Notes under the pieces: generated by a model | What the model was told of the DNA's origin: nothing | The model's database searches: none | What the model saw: the letters and a program-made list of their open reading frames with translations, nothing else | Position numbers and translations under genes: made by a program | NCBI GenBank assembly: GCA_031264545.1 | Contig: JAISDV010000055.1 | Location: forward strand, 1-38,158 | Source of the DNA: Oscillospiraceae bacterium | GTDB lineage: Bacteria; Bacillota; Clostridia; Oscillospirales; Oscillospiraceae | Length of the DNA: 38,158 bases | Reading direction: 5' to 3' | In this document: positions 23,426-32,041 of the stretch, piece after piece | Layout: the number at the start of each line of letters is the position of its first letter | Numbering within the stretch: position 1 is the first letter of the stretch

Positions 23426-26400
23426 CTACTCGGGGGCCTTCATGCTCTCAACCATGCTGATGTGCCTGAGCTTCCGGCGCATGATCAGGTCGACGAGCAG
23501 GCTGAAGGTCAGGGTCAGCGCCGCCGAATACACATAGCTGAACCAGCGTATCGTGCGGCCGAACATCATGCTGCTGAGCTCGGCGCTGGCGACAATATAC
23601 CGGTGCAGGAAGATGCCCAGCGCCAGCCCGAAGGCCGTCCCGACCAGGGCAAGGAGCATGGACTCGCGGTTGACGTAGGCATTGACCTCGCGATCGGTAA
23701 AGCCGAGGACCTTGATGGTCGCGATCTCCTTGACACGCTCCGAAATATTGATGTTTGTCAGGTTATAAAGGACGACCAGGGCAAGCGCGCCCGCGCTGAG
23801 GATTACGACCGCAACGATCGTGTCGATCTTGCTGATCGCCTGGGAAAAGGCGTCCCGGGCGTTTGCGGTATAGCTGATGCCGTTCACGGCGCCGGTCAAA
23901 AGAATGCGCTTGCCGACATCGGTCAGAGACGCGCGTCCGCTCTCCGTCAGGCGGAGAAGCAGCGTGTTCTGCTCCGCGCGGCGGCCCATCGCGCTTTCAT
24001 AACTTTGCCCGGTCATATAGACGTAATTCCGCAGATAATTTTCGCAGATGCCGCTGACCCTGAAGCTGCCCGTGAGCCCGTCCCTGGTGCGGAGCTCAAC
24101 CGTGTCGCCGGCCCTCACCCCGAGCAGCTCGCACGCCTTTTCGGTGATGAGCACGCCGCCTTCCTCGATGGTGAGACGTTCCCCGCCGGTCCGGGTCATC
24201 AGCGCGGCGAAGCCCGAAAGGTCGGAGGCCCTTTCCGGGATAAAGGAGGAGATTTCGAGCGAGAGGCCGCCGTGGCTCAGCGTCACGCTTTCATAGCTGA
24301 CGGTCGTGTGGGCGGCGATATTACCGCCGTCCGAAAGAAGCGCGTTCAGCGCGGGGCTTTCGCGCGCGTCTCCATCGGAGAGCGGCGCCATGATGTCGAA
24401 GGTCTGCAGAACGCCGAACTGCCTTTCGGGAATATCCGTAAACGAGTCGTGCAGGCCAAAGCCCGCGACGAGCAGGGCGGTACAGCCGGCGACGCCGATG
24501 GTCGTCATCATAAAGCGCTTTTTGTATCGGAAAAGATTCCGCGCCGTGACCTTATGCGTAAAGCGCAGGCGCCGCCAGATGAAGCCGATCCGCTCGAGCA
24601 GTACGCGTTTTCCCGGCTCCGGAGCCCTGACCAGCATGAGCTGCGCGGGTTTTTCCCGGAGCGTGGCGTAGCAGGCGTTCAGCGTCGCCAGAAGTGTGCA
24701 GAGGATGACGGCGCCGCTCGTCGTGACGGCGTAAAGGCCGTTGATGGGATAATAGAATCTCGGCAGCTCATACATCATGGTATAGGCGTTCCAGATCACG
24801 CCCGGAAAAAGCCGAAAACCGACAAGGACCCCGACGAGGCTGCCCAGAAGCGCGGCGGAAAGCGCGTACATGACGTATTTTGCCATAATATCCCGGCGGC
24901 TGTAGCCCAGCGCTTTCATGGTGCCGATCTGCAGCCGTTCGTCCTCGACCATGCGGGTCATCGTCGTCAGCGCCACAAGCGCGGCGACAAGGAAGAAGAA
25001 AAACGGGAAGATCCTTGCGATGGCGTCGACCTTGTCGATGTTAGCCGCTATCGAGGCATAGCTGATGTTCTCTTCGCGCGTTGAAACCGTCCAGGCCGGC
25101 AGGCCGACCTCCTCCAAGGCCTCCTCTGCGTCGGTAAGCGCCTGCTTCGCGTCGGCGAGCGCCTGTTCCGCTTCCGTCTTCGCGCGCTCGTAGTCCTGCC
25201 TGCCCTGTTCGAGCTCGGCCTTTTTCTCGCTGAGGGCGGAAAGCCCGCTGAAATATTGCGCCCTTGCCGCGCTGAGCTCCGCTTGCGCGCCGGAGATCCG
25301 ACGCTTCGCCTCGTCGAGCTGCTGACGGCCGGTCGCCTTCCGGGTATCCAGCTCCGCGCGTCCTGCGTCCAGCTCCGTCCGGGCGGCATCGAGCGCGCGC
25401 TTCGCAGCGTCCGCCGCGCCGAGCTTCAGCGCGAGCGCGGGCAGGCCCGCGTCCGCCGCGCCGGCCGTGGCCAGCCGCGCCGCGCCCTGCGCATAGGCCT
25501 GATAGGCTTCCCCCGCGGTGATCGCGGCGGCCTCAGCCTGCAGGCTGTCCTTTTCAAGCGCGAGGGCAGCCGACTCCCCGGCGTATTTTGCCTGCGCGTC
25601 CGGCGCCATCGCGGCAATTTCGGCCAGTCTTCCACCGATTTGGGTCAGCCGGGCTGACAGCGTCTGAAGTGTTCCGAGCTCAGCCGTCAGCTGCGGATAG
25701 CGCGCGGGGAGCTGCCGCAGGCCGGCGAAAGCCGTCTGCTGGGCCTCACTGAGCGCGTAGCCCTGAAGCGCGTCCTGCGCGTCCGCGAGCGTCTGTGTGA
25801 CCGCGGTATAGCTGTCGGTCAGCTCGCCCTGCGCGTCCGAAAGCCGGGCCTCGGCCTCGGCAAGCTGCGTGTTCACGTCACGCTCCTGCCGCTCGAGGGC
25901 GTTCTGATTCTCTCTCAGCGTTCTTTCGCCTTCGCTTATCCCCGTCCACGCCTGGGCAAGCGTTTTTTCACCCTCCTGTATGCCGCGCTCTCCGTCGTCG
26001 AGCTGCAGCCGCGCGTCGGCCAGCTCCTCGTTCAGCGCCGCTTCCGCCTCTGCGTAGTCCGCCCGCGCGCCGGCCAGCTCCCGCCCGGCCTCCGCCATGA
26101 ATGTGTTATAACGGGGACGGCTGCGTTTCCCGGCAAGGCGCTCAATGCTGTCCGCCACAGCGTCGACCGGCGCCTGATAGGCCTCCGTCAGGCTCGTCAA
26201 GGCTCGCGCGCCGCGCACGCCGATATAGACGTCCGTATAGAAGGACGTGGAGAAGCTGCTCTCGGGAACCAAAAGAAAAATATCGACTGTGCCGCTGCCG
26301 ATAGTCGTATACTCCTTTTCAGCCGAAAAATATGGTGAGTAATCGGCGAAGCCCACAACGGCATAGGCCTGTGTGCTTAACAGCTCTGCCGCATTTTTGT

Positions 26401-26872
26401 CTCCCTGCGATATTTCTAAGGTGTCGCCTGTCTTGAACGTCGAAGCAGCGAGCGGGACATTGACAAGAACGCACTCTCCGTCCTTTTCCGGCAAGCGGCC
26501 GGAGCGCAGCTCAGGCTGGTTCAGCGCACCGTCCGAAATTGTCAGGCTGTGCAGGCGCGCGCTGTAGTCGTCGTTCTTTCCAGACGTCATCAGCACATCT
26601 GCGATATAGCCGGGCTGGACCGTTTCAACGCCGTCGAGCAGACGCAGCTGCGCAATATCCGCGTCTGTCAGGCCCAGGTCACCCATAACCCGGATATCGT
26701 ACAGCGCCGACTCGTCGAAATACCTGTCGAAGGAATCGCGCATGTCCGGCGTCGCGGATAAAAGCCCGGCCAGAAAGCCGACGCCCAGCGCGACGATGGC
26801 GAAAATAGCGATAAACCGCCCGAGGGTATGCCTGATCGTGCGCAGGACATTTTTGCCGTAAGTAACGCGCAT
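23426..26872 (-). CDS. MacB/FtsX-type ABC transporter permease with long internal coiled coil
   Basis: A 1148-residue permease. The N-terminal membrane helix (about 16-38, RFIAIFAIVALGVGFLAGLL) is followed by a MacB-like periplasmic-core domain. An Ala/Glu-rich coiled coil lies at about 250-600 (repeated EAEARLSDAQ, LDAGRAELD type heptads). The first FtsX bundle lies at about 625-790, then a second extracellular domain and a final FtsX bundle (about 1010-1140, IVAVVILSAGALALVVLYNL). Such permeases couple ATP hydrolysis to mechanical work at the envelope, moving lipid, peptide or enzyme partners. Its ATG overlaps the stop of the ATPase gene (TAATG), so translation is coupled to that damaged gene. 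The open frame is intact over its whole length. Confidence 0.87.
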   Translation of the reverse strand: MRVTYGKNVLRTIRHTLGRFIAIFAIVALGVGFLAGLLSATPDMRDSFDRYFDESALYDIRVMGDLGLTDADIAQLRLLDGVETVQPGYIADVLMTSGKNDDYSARLHSLTISDGALNQPELRSGRLPEKDGECVLVNVPLAASTFKTGDTLEISQGDKNAAELLSTQAYAVVGFADYSPYFSAEKEYTTIGSGTVDIFLLVPESSFSTSFYTDVYIGVRGARALTSLTEAYQAPVDAVADSIERLAGKRSRPRYNTFMAEAGRELAGARADYAEAEAALNEELADARLQLDDGERGIQEGEKTLAQAWTGISEGERTLRENQNALERQERDVNTQLAEAEARLSDAQGELTDSYTAVTQTLADAQDALQGYALSEAQQTAFAGLRQLPARYPQLTAELGTLQTLSARLTQIGGRLAEIAAMAPDAQAKYAGESAALALEKDSLQAEAAAITAGEAYQAYAQGAARLATAGAADAGLPALALKLGAADAAKRALDAARTELDAGRAELDTRKATGRQQLDEAKRRISGAQAELSAARAQYFSGLSALSEKKAELEQGRQDYERAKTEAEQALADAKQALTDAEEALEEVGLPAWTVSTREENISYASIAANIDKVDAIARIFPFFFFLVAALVALTTMTRMVEDERLQIGTMKALGYSRRDIMAKYVMYALSAALLGSLVGVLVGFRLFPGVIWNAYTMMYELPRFYYPINGLYAVTTSGAVILCTLLATLNACYATLREKPAQLMLVRAPEPGKRVLLERIGFIWRRLRFTHKVTARNLFRYKKRFMMTTIGVAGCTALLVAGFGLHDSFTDIPERQFGVLQTFDIMAPLSDGDARESPALNALLSDGGNIAAHTTVSYESVTLSHGGLSLEISSFIPERASDLSGFAALMTRTGGERLTIEEGGVLITEKACELLGVRAGDTVELRTRDGLTGSFRVSGICENYLRNYVYMTGQSYESAMGRRAEQNTLLLRLTESGRASLTDVGKRILLTGAVNGISYTANARDAFSQAISKIDTIVAVVILSAGALALVVLYNLTNINISERVKEIATIKVLGFTDREVNAYVNRESMLLALVGTAFGLALGIFLHRYIVASAELSSMMFGRTIRWFSYVYSAALTLTFSLLVDLIMRRKLRHISMVESMKAPE

Positions 26873-27576
26873 TACCACTCGATCCTTTCAACGGGCACGG
26901 GATTTTCGTTGAGCCCGACTCCGGTGACACAGCCGTTTTTGATGTGTATCACTCTGTCAGCCATGGCGGTGATCGCCGTATTGTGCGTGATGACGATAAC
27001 GGTTCTGCCCGTGCCGCGGCAGGCGTCCTGCAGGAGCGCGAGCACCTGCTTCCCGGTCGCGTAGTCCAGCGCGCCTGTCGGCTCGTCGCAGAGGAGAATC
27101 TTCGGGTTTTTCGCCAGCGCGCGCGCGATCGAGACCCGCTGCTGCTCGCCGCCGGAGAGCTGGGCGGGAAAATTGTTGAGCCGCTCGGAGAGACCGACCC
27201 GGGCCAGCGTTTCCGCGGCCGGGAGCGGATCACGGCAGATCTCACCCGCGAGCTCGACGTTTTCGAGCGCCGTCAGGTTCTGGACAAGGTTGTAAAACTG
27301 GAAGACAAAGCCCACGTCGTGGCGCCGGTAGAGCGTCAGCCGCTTCTGCGAATAAGCGCTGACCTCTTGCCCGTCGAGCCGGATGACGCCCTCATCGCAG
27401 CTGTCCATGCCTCCGAGCATGTTCAGAACCGTGGTCTTTCCCGCGCCCTACGGCCCGACGATTACACAGAATTCGCCCTTTTTGATGTCAAAATTGACGT
27501 GATCCGCCGCGGCGATGACCGTTTCACCGGTCTTGTAGTACTTGCATACATCTTCAAAGTGCACATAAGCTTCCAT
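26872..27576 (-). pseudogene. ABC transporter ATP-binding protein (LolD/MacB type) interrupted by an amber codon in Walker A
   Basis: Reading from the ATG at 27576 (after CGGAGAT) gives a 234-codon LolD/MacB-type ATPase beginning MEAYVHFEDVCKYYKTGE. Codon 43 (27448-27450) is TAG. The flanking residues are VIVGP and GAGKTTVLNM, so the stop replaces the serine of the Walker A motif GPSGAGKTT. TCG to TAG is a single base change. Downstream everything is intact: LSGGEQQRVSIARAL signature, LLCDEPTGALD Walker B, and the TVIVITHN switch. Restart at the internal ATG 27420 would give 182 residues without the Walker lysine, hence inactive. It could be a recent mutation, a sequencing or assembly error, or a suppressed codon. 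The promoter and downstream permease look functional, favouring a very recent event or an error. Confidence 0.85.
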
Positions 27577-27655
27577 AAATATCTCCGTATAACAGCCTTG
27601 CGCCGCAGGGAAAAGCGCGGCAATATCATATTAAAAATGATGTCTTGTTGTAATA

Positions 27656-27683
27656 ATTATAAAATAGCCGCCTGGGTAGTCAA
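27656..27683 (-). promoter_or_regulatory. Promoter of the MacB-like ABC operon
   Basis: On the - strand TTGACT (27678-27683), 16 bases, and TATAAT (27656-27661), about 80 bases upstream of the ATPase ATG. It appears intact despite the amber codon in the gene. Confidence 0.6.
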
Positions 27684-27728
27684 GTGCTTTTGTTGACTAG
27701 ATTTTAACTAAACTGTGAACTTTTTAAG

Positions 27729-27788
27729 CAAAAAACCGGAGGAAGCTCAAAAATAGTTTCCATGAAACTATTTTTGAGCTTCCTCCGG
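27729..27788 (-). terminator. nadBC operon terminator with a perfect 25-bp stem
   Basis: Arms 27736-27760 and 27764-27788 are perfect complements around a 3-base loop. On the - strand the stem is followed by TTTTTTGC (27735 down to 27728), a classical T-run, so it should end transcripts coming from nadC. The inner part AAAATAGTTTC/GAAACTATTTT is shared with another hairpin at 27893-27925. Confidence 0.75.
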
Positions 27789-27801
27789 CCGGTTTCGGGC
27801 C

Positions 27802-27834
27802 TTTTTATAGTTTGCCGTAGGCGAGCTATAAAAA
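27802..27834. repeat. AT-armed hairpin between two related palindromes
   Basis: TTTTTATAG (27802-27810) and CTATAAAAA (27826-27834) pair, with an inner GCC/GGC pairing around GTA. It lies between the two related palindromes at 27736-27788 and 27893-27925. The remaining bases of the 345-base gap (27577-27921) are explained by these hairpins and the ABC promoter; no gene is seen. Confidence 0.5.
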
Positions 27835-27892
27835 CCGCCATGCAGCGCGGGACGCGCCGCGGCATTGAATCCAAGCGCGTGCGCACATACGT

Positions 27893-27925
27893 GTAAAAAA
27901 TAGTTTCACAGAAACTATTTTTTAC
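27893..27925. repeat. Palindrome overlapping the nadC stop, related to the 25-bp hairpin
   Basis: GTAAAAAATAGTTTC and GAAACTATTTTTTAC pair perfectly around ACA. The nadC stop codon (27922-27924) lies inside the right arm. The 11-bp arm core AAAATAGTTTC is identical to that of the hairpin at 27736-27788. It may act as a weak first terminator for nadC. Confidence 0.65.
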
Positions 27926-28752
27926 TTGAATCTCAGGCTGATATCGAGGGCCTTCACACTGTGCGTCAGCGCGCCGACCGAAATGAAATCGACGCCGGTT
28001 TTCGCGACCTCGGCGAGATCACGCTCCCCCATATTGCCGGAGGCCTCGGTCAGCGCTCTGCCGCTGACGAGCGCGACCGCCGCCCGCATTTGAGGCACGC
28101 TCATGTTGTCGAGCAGGATGATGTCCGCGCCGGCCTCGAGCGCCTGCCCAACCTCGCCGAGCGTCCCGGCCTCGACCTCGATTTTCATGCCGTGTGGCAC
28201 GTAGTCCCGCGCTGCCCGGACCGCCGCCGCGATGCCGCCGGACGCCGCGATGTGGTTGTCCTTGATGAGCACGCCGTCGGCCAGATTAAAGCGGTGGTTG
28301 CGCCCGCCGCCAACGCGCACGGCATATTTCTCGAGCATACGCAAGCCGGGAACGGACTTTCGCGTATCGCAGATCTTCGCCCCGGTCCCGGCCATCGCCT
28401 CGACCGCCGCGGCTGTCGCCGTTGCGATTCCGGACAGGCGCTGCATGAGGTTGAGCGCCACGCGTTCTCCCGTGAGTATCCCGCGGGAGGGGCCGCGCAG
28501 CTCGGCGATAAGCGCGCCCTTTTGGGCGCGGTCGCCGTCCTTCATACAAGGAATCAGCGCCGTGCGCGCGTCCAGAAGGTGAAACACGCGCGCCGCGACA
28601 CCGATCCCGCAGACGACGCCGTCCGCCTTGGCGAGAAACCGGGCCTCGGAGCGGTTGTCCTCCGGAATGCAGCAGGCGGTCGTAATATCGCCGGTTCCGA
28701 TATCCTCCCGCAGCGCGGAGAGGATCAGGGCGTCAAGTCCAATAATATCCAT
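27922..28752 (-). CDS. nadC: Quinolinate phosphoribosyltransferase (nicotinate-nucleotide pyrophosphorylase, carboxylating)
   Basis: A 276-residue enzyme that converts quinolinate and PRPP to nicotinate mononucleotide in de novo NAD synthesis. Landmarks are EDIGTGDITT near 16-25, GERVALNLMQRLSGIAT, CDTRKSVPGLR (usually DTRKTTPGLR), GGGRNHRFNLADGVLIKDNHI and the barrel segment IEVEAGTLGEV, with DIILLDNMS after it. Length is normal. AAAGGAC precedes the ATG. It lies 72 bases after nadB on the same transcript. Confidence 0.96.
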   Translation of the reverse strand: MDIIGLDALILSALREDIGTGDITTACCIPEDNRSEARFLAKADGVVCGIGVAARVFHLLDARTALIPCMKDGDRAQKGALIAELRGPSRGILTGERVALNLMQRLSGIATATAAAVEAMAGTGAKICDTRKSVPGLRMLEKYAVRVGGGRNHRFNLADGVLIKDNHIAASGGIAAAVRAARDYVPHGMKIEVEAGTLGEVGQALEAGADIILLDNMSVPQMRAAVALVSGRALTEASGNMGERDLAEVAKTGVDFISVGALTHSVKALDISLRFK

Positions 28753-28824
28753 TGTAACGGTCCTTTCACCGCGCCGGGAAAAGGGCGCCTTGTCCGCGTC
28801 GCCGGCCGGCGGCGCGCCCGGGGC

Positions 28825-30366
28825 TTAATCCTCTCTGTAATGCGCGCCCGCGCTTTCTCTTCTGGCGAGAGCCGCCCTCAGAATGTCGGCCGCGAGTGTC
28901 GCGATATTCAGGGTTTCGATGTATTTCCGTCCCGGCCGGAAGCCGCCTTGCAGCGCGCCGGCAATTTCAGATATGCGTCCGAGCGCCCGGGTCAGATCCT
29001 TTTCGTTGCGCAGGACGCAGCCGTTGTCGTTCATAAGCTGCTGGATTTCCGCGCGGAGCGCGTCGAAATCCAGCGCGGCGGCCGGACGCTTCCCGGTCCG
29101 CGGCGGAACGGCTGTTTTCATCCTGTCTGTTTCGGAAAGCCGGCCGTTGATATGCGCCGCGGCGCGGCGGCCGAAGACCAGACACTCGAGCATGGAGTTC
29201 GAGGCAAGACGGTTGGCGCCGTGAACACCGGTCGAGGCGGCTTCGCCGCAGGCATAAAGACCCGCAACACGCGTTCTGGCATTGAGATCGGTTTTAATGC
29301 CGCCGATCAGGTAATGCTGCACCGGGCACACGGGTATCCAGTCCCGGCTCATGTCGATGCCGCGCCGGAGACACTCGGTAAAAATCGTCGGGAATCTTTG
29401 CGCGAGATAATCGCGCGGCCGGCCGGTGATGTCCACAAAGACATGGCTTTCACCGCGCTTAATCAGCTCGCGGGTGATCGCTCTGGCGACGATATCGCGC
29501 GGGGCAAGCTCGCCCAGCTCATGCCGGCCGGTCATAAAGCGCTCGCCCGCCGCGTTCCTGAGCAGGCCGCCCTCACCGCGGACGGATTCCGAAATCAGAA
29601 AGGCGCGGTTCTCGTGCCGGTCCGACCACAGCCCGGTCGGATGGAACTGGATAAACGCCATATCCCTCAGCTCCGCCCCGGCCCGGGCGGCGGCGGCGAG
29701 CCCGTCTCCGGTCGCGACCGAGGGGTTGGTGCTGATTTTGTAAAGCTGGCCGATACCGCCCGTCGCAAGGACGACATTCGGCGTGTCGATAATAAAAAGC
29801 GCGTCCGTTTTATCGAGCACGGCGCAGCCGGAAACCGCGCCGCTTTCATCCGTCAGAATATCGGCGCAGAAGTTATGCGGCATGAAAGTCACGTTTGGCC
29901 TGACCGAGACGAGCTGCGCCAGTGCCTTGACCGTCTCGCGGCCGGTCGCGTCGCCGCCGGCGTGGACGATCCGCCTGCGCCTGTGGCCGCCCTCGCGCGT
30001 AATATCGAGGTCGCCCTCGCTGTTGAGATCGAAGGGCACGGCCATGTCGATCAGGCTCCGGATATCCCGCGGCCCCTCGGAAACGAGAACCCTCACCGCG
30101 TTTTCGTCGCAGAGACCGGCTCCGGCGGTTATGGTGTCCTCATAGTGGTACAGGGGGGCGTCGTCAATGGAGATCGCCGCCGCGATACCGCCCTGGGCCA
30201 GCCAGGAATTGCTGACCTCGGCGTCCTCCTTGGTCAGTATGCAGCAGGAACGCTTTTCATCGATATGAAGCGCCGTGTACAGCCCGGCTATTCCCGCACC
30301 GATCACGACGACGTCAAATTTCATATGCGGAGTGGTGTCGGAAAACGCGTCCGTTGCAAATCTCAT
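28825..30366 (-). CDS. nadB: L-aspartate oxidase
   Basis: A 513-residue FAD protein that oxidises L-aspartate to iminoaspartate, the first step of de novo NAD synthesis; anaerobes use fumarate as electron acceptor. The FAD start VVVIGAGIAGLYTALH is near residue 18. Other motifs are SNSWLAQGGIAAA, REGGHRRRRIVHAGGDATG, GLYACGEAASTGVHGANRLASNSMLE and a shortened C-terminal helical domain. The ATG at 30366 has GAGGCG about 9 bases upstream; the later in-frame ATG at 30324 has no ribosome site. nadA, whose quinolinate synthase works between NadB and NadC, is not adjacent. Confidence 0.95.
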   Translation of the reverse strand: MRFATDAFSDTTPHMKFDVVVIGAGIAGLYTALHIDEKRSCCILTKEDAEVSNSWLAQGGIAAAISIDDAPLYHYEDTITAGAGLCDENAVRVLVSEGPRDIRSLIDMAVPFDLNSEGDLDITREGGHRRRRIVHAGGDATGRETVKALAQLVSVRPNVTFMPHNFCADILTDESGAVSGCAVLDKTDALFIIDTPNVVLATGGIGQLYKISTNPSVATGDGLAAAARAGAELRDMAFIQFHPTGLWSDRHENRAFLISESVRGEGGLLRNAAGERFMTGRHELGELAPRDIVARAITRELIKRGESHVFVDITGRPRDYLAQRFPTIFTECLRRGIDMSRDWIPVCPVQHYLIGGIKTDLNARTRVAGLYACGEAASTGVHGANRLASNSMLECLVFGRRAAAHINGRLSETDRMKTAVPPRTGKRPAAALDFDALRAEIQQLMNDNGCVLRNEKDLTRALGRISEIAGALQGGFRPGRKYIETLNIATLAADILRAALARRESAGAHYRED

Positions 30367-30401
30367 AGCCGCAGCGCCTCACAAAAAATACTGTAATGCC
30401 C

Positions 30402-30430
30402 ATTGTAACAACTCTGTAAATGTTTTTCAA
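30402..30430 (-). promoter_or_regulatory. Promoter of nadBC
   Basis: On the - strand TTGAAA (30425-30430), a 17-base spacer and TACAAT (30402-30407), 36 bases before the nadB ATG. It sits in the 116-base gap after leuB, so nadBC is separate from the leu operon. Confidence 0.65.
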
Positions 30431-30482
30431 CAGTAATTTGTTCGAGCGATTTTCGCGGCGTTTCGCGCTGAGGATTCAGGGT

Positions 30483-31553
30483 TTAGATTTTTTTGCGGAT
30501 TTCCGCCCCGGTCCCGCGGCAGCCGAGCGGCGTTTTGCCCGCGCTCATCGTATCGGCCGTGCGGAAGCCCTCCGCAAGAAGCGCCTCCACGGCCCGTTCG
30601 ATCGTGGCTGCCTCCTCCGTCATGCCGAAGGAAAAACGCAGCAGCATCGCGGCGGAGAGTATCATGCCGATCGGGTTCGCCTGATCTGTTCCGGCAAGGT
30701 CCGGCGCGCTGCCGTGGATCGGCTCATAAAGCCCGCGCGCACCATCGCCGAGACTGCTTGACGGGATCACGCCAATCGAGCCGCTGACCATGCTCGCCTC
30801 ATCCGAGAGAATGTCACCGAAAAGGTTTTCCGTCACGATCACGTCGAACTGGGCAGGGTCGCGCACGATCTGCATCGCGCAATTGTCGACATACATATGC
30901 GAAAGTGTCACGTCAGGATACTCTTTGGCAATTTCCGTCACAACCTTACGCCAGAGCTTGGAGCTGTCAAGCACGTTCGCCTTGTCCACAGAGCAAAGCT
31001 TTTTCCGGCGTTTCGCAGCCGTCTCGAAGCCGACGCGGGCGATGCGGGCGATTTCATGCTCGGAATAGCCCATAACGTCCTTCGCGTAATATTCCCCATC
31101 CAGCTTCTCCGTGCTGTGCTCACCGAAATAGGCCCCGCCGATCAGCTCGCGCACAACGATAAAATTGATGCCCCTGTCGGCGATTTCCGGTTTGAGCGGG
31201 CTGGCATCGCGCAGCTCGCCGAAAAGGCGGGCAGGCCGCAGATTGGCGTAAAGCCCCAATCCCGCGCGCAGCCTGAGCAGCCCGCGTTCAGGACGCTTCT
31301 CCTTGGGCGCGTGGTCCCATTTCGGCCCGCCGACCGCCGAGAGCAGCACACTGTCGGCCGCGAGACAGGCTTCGAGACTTGCCTGCGGCAGGGGGTCACC
31401 AAAGCGGTCGACGGCGTTTCCGCCAATCGGCGCCTCCGCATATGCAAAGGTATGCCCGAATTTCTCCGCGACCCTGTCCAGCACGGCAAGCGCCTGCGCC
31501 ATGATTTCCGGGCCGATCCCGTCGCCCCGGACGACCGCGATCGTTTTGTTCAT
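30483..31553 (-). CDS. leuB: 3-isopropylmalate dehydrogenase
   Basis: A 356-residue NAD-dependent enzyme that oxidises and decarboxylates 3-isopropylmalate to 2-ketoisocaproate in leucine synthesis. It begins VVRGDGIGPEIM; LLRLRAGLGLYANLRPA holds the substrate arginines, YMDNCAMQ-like VDNCAMQIVRDPAQFDVIVTENLFGDILSDEASMV binds metal and substrate, and EPIHGSAPDLAG is the cofactor region. Its ATG overlaps the TGA of leuD (ATGA), with GGGAGG upstream. Last gene of the leuACDB operon. Confidence 0.97.
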   Translation of the reverse strand: MNKTIAVVRGDGIGPEIMAQALAVLDRVAEKFGHTFAYAEAPIGGNAVDRFGDPLPQASLEACLAADSVLLSAVGGPKWDHAPKEKRPERGLLRLRAGLGLYANLRPARLFGELRDASPLKPEIADRGINFIVVRELIGGAYFGEHSTEKLDGEYYAKDVMGYSEHEIARIARVGFETAAKRRKKLCSVDKANVLDSSKLWRKVVTEIAKEYPDVTLSHMYVDNCAMQIVRDPAQFDVIVTENLFGDILSDEASMVSGSIGVIPSSSLGDGARGLYEPIHGSAPDLAGTDQANPIGMILSAAMLLRFSFGMTEEAATIERAVEALLAEGFRTADTMSAGKTPLGCRGTGAEIRKKI

Positions 31554-32041
31554 CCGGCGCCTCCCGCGATGGACGCCATGAGCCCGCCCTTGGCGATCAT
31601 GTCCGCGATAAAGCCGGGAAAGGGCTGGGCTGCATAGTGTGCATTTTTCGTCAGGTTCGTAATAACGCCCGTGTCGAAATCAATGCACAGCTCGTCGCCT
31701 TCGGCAATGTCTTCCGCCGCTTGTTCGCTTTCCAGGATAGCAAGCCCGATGTTGATCGCATTCCTGTAGAATATCCGCGCGAAGCTCTTGGCAATAACAC
31801 AGGAAATACCGCTGGCCCTGATCGCGATCGGCGCGTGCTCACGCGAGGAGCCGCAGCCGAAATTGACGCCGGCGACTATAATATCGCCCGTCTTCACCCG
31901 CGCGGTAAAATGCCTGTCGAGGTCCTCCATACAGTGGGCGGCAAGCTCCTCCGGGCTCTGTGTCGCCAGATACCGGGCGGGAATGATCACGTCCGTGTCG
32001 ATGTGATCGCCGTATTTGATGGCCTTACCCTGTGCTTTCAT
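31550..32041 (-). CDS. leuD: 3-isopropylmalate dehydratase small subunit
   Basis: A 163-residue swivel-domain subunit of isopropylmalate isomerase. It begins MKAQGKAIKYGDHIDTDVIIPARYL; FGCGSSREHAPIAI is the substrate-recognition loop, and FARIFYRNAINIGLAI follows. It shares ATGA overlaps with leuC upstream and leuB downstream. The start at 32041 is set by the overlap and by GGAGGAGGG in the leuC end. A much longer in-frame reading through leuC is a shadow. Confidence 0.96.
   Translation of the reverse strand: MKAQGKAIKYGDHIDTDVIIPARYLATQSPEELAAHCMEDLDRHFTARVKTGDIIVAGVNFGCGSSREHAPIAIRASGISCVIAKSFARIFYRNAINIGLAILESEQAAEDIAEGDELCIDFDTGVITNLTKNAHYAAQPFPGFIADMIAKGGLMASIAGGAG

Noticed and set aside
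27448..27450. TAG read as a recoded amino acid such as pyrrolysine.
   Set aside because: TAG ends ordinary genes in this window (ferredoxin-like at 2066, ABM at 7967, SLH at 22732), no pyrrolysine genes are seen, and the expected residue is serine.
27961..30396. Long 811-codon open frame opposite nadB and nadC.
   Set aside because: Shadow of GC-rich codon use in two well-supported genes; composition (Arg/Gly/Ala-rich) has no domain features.
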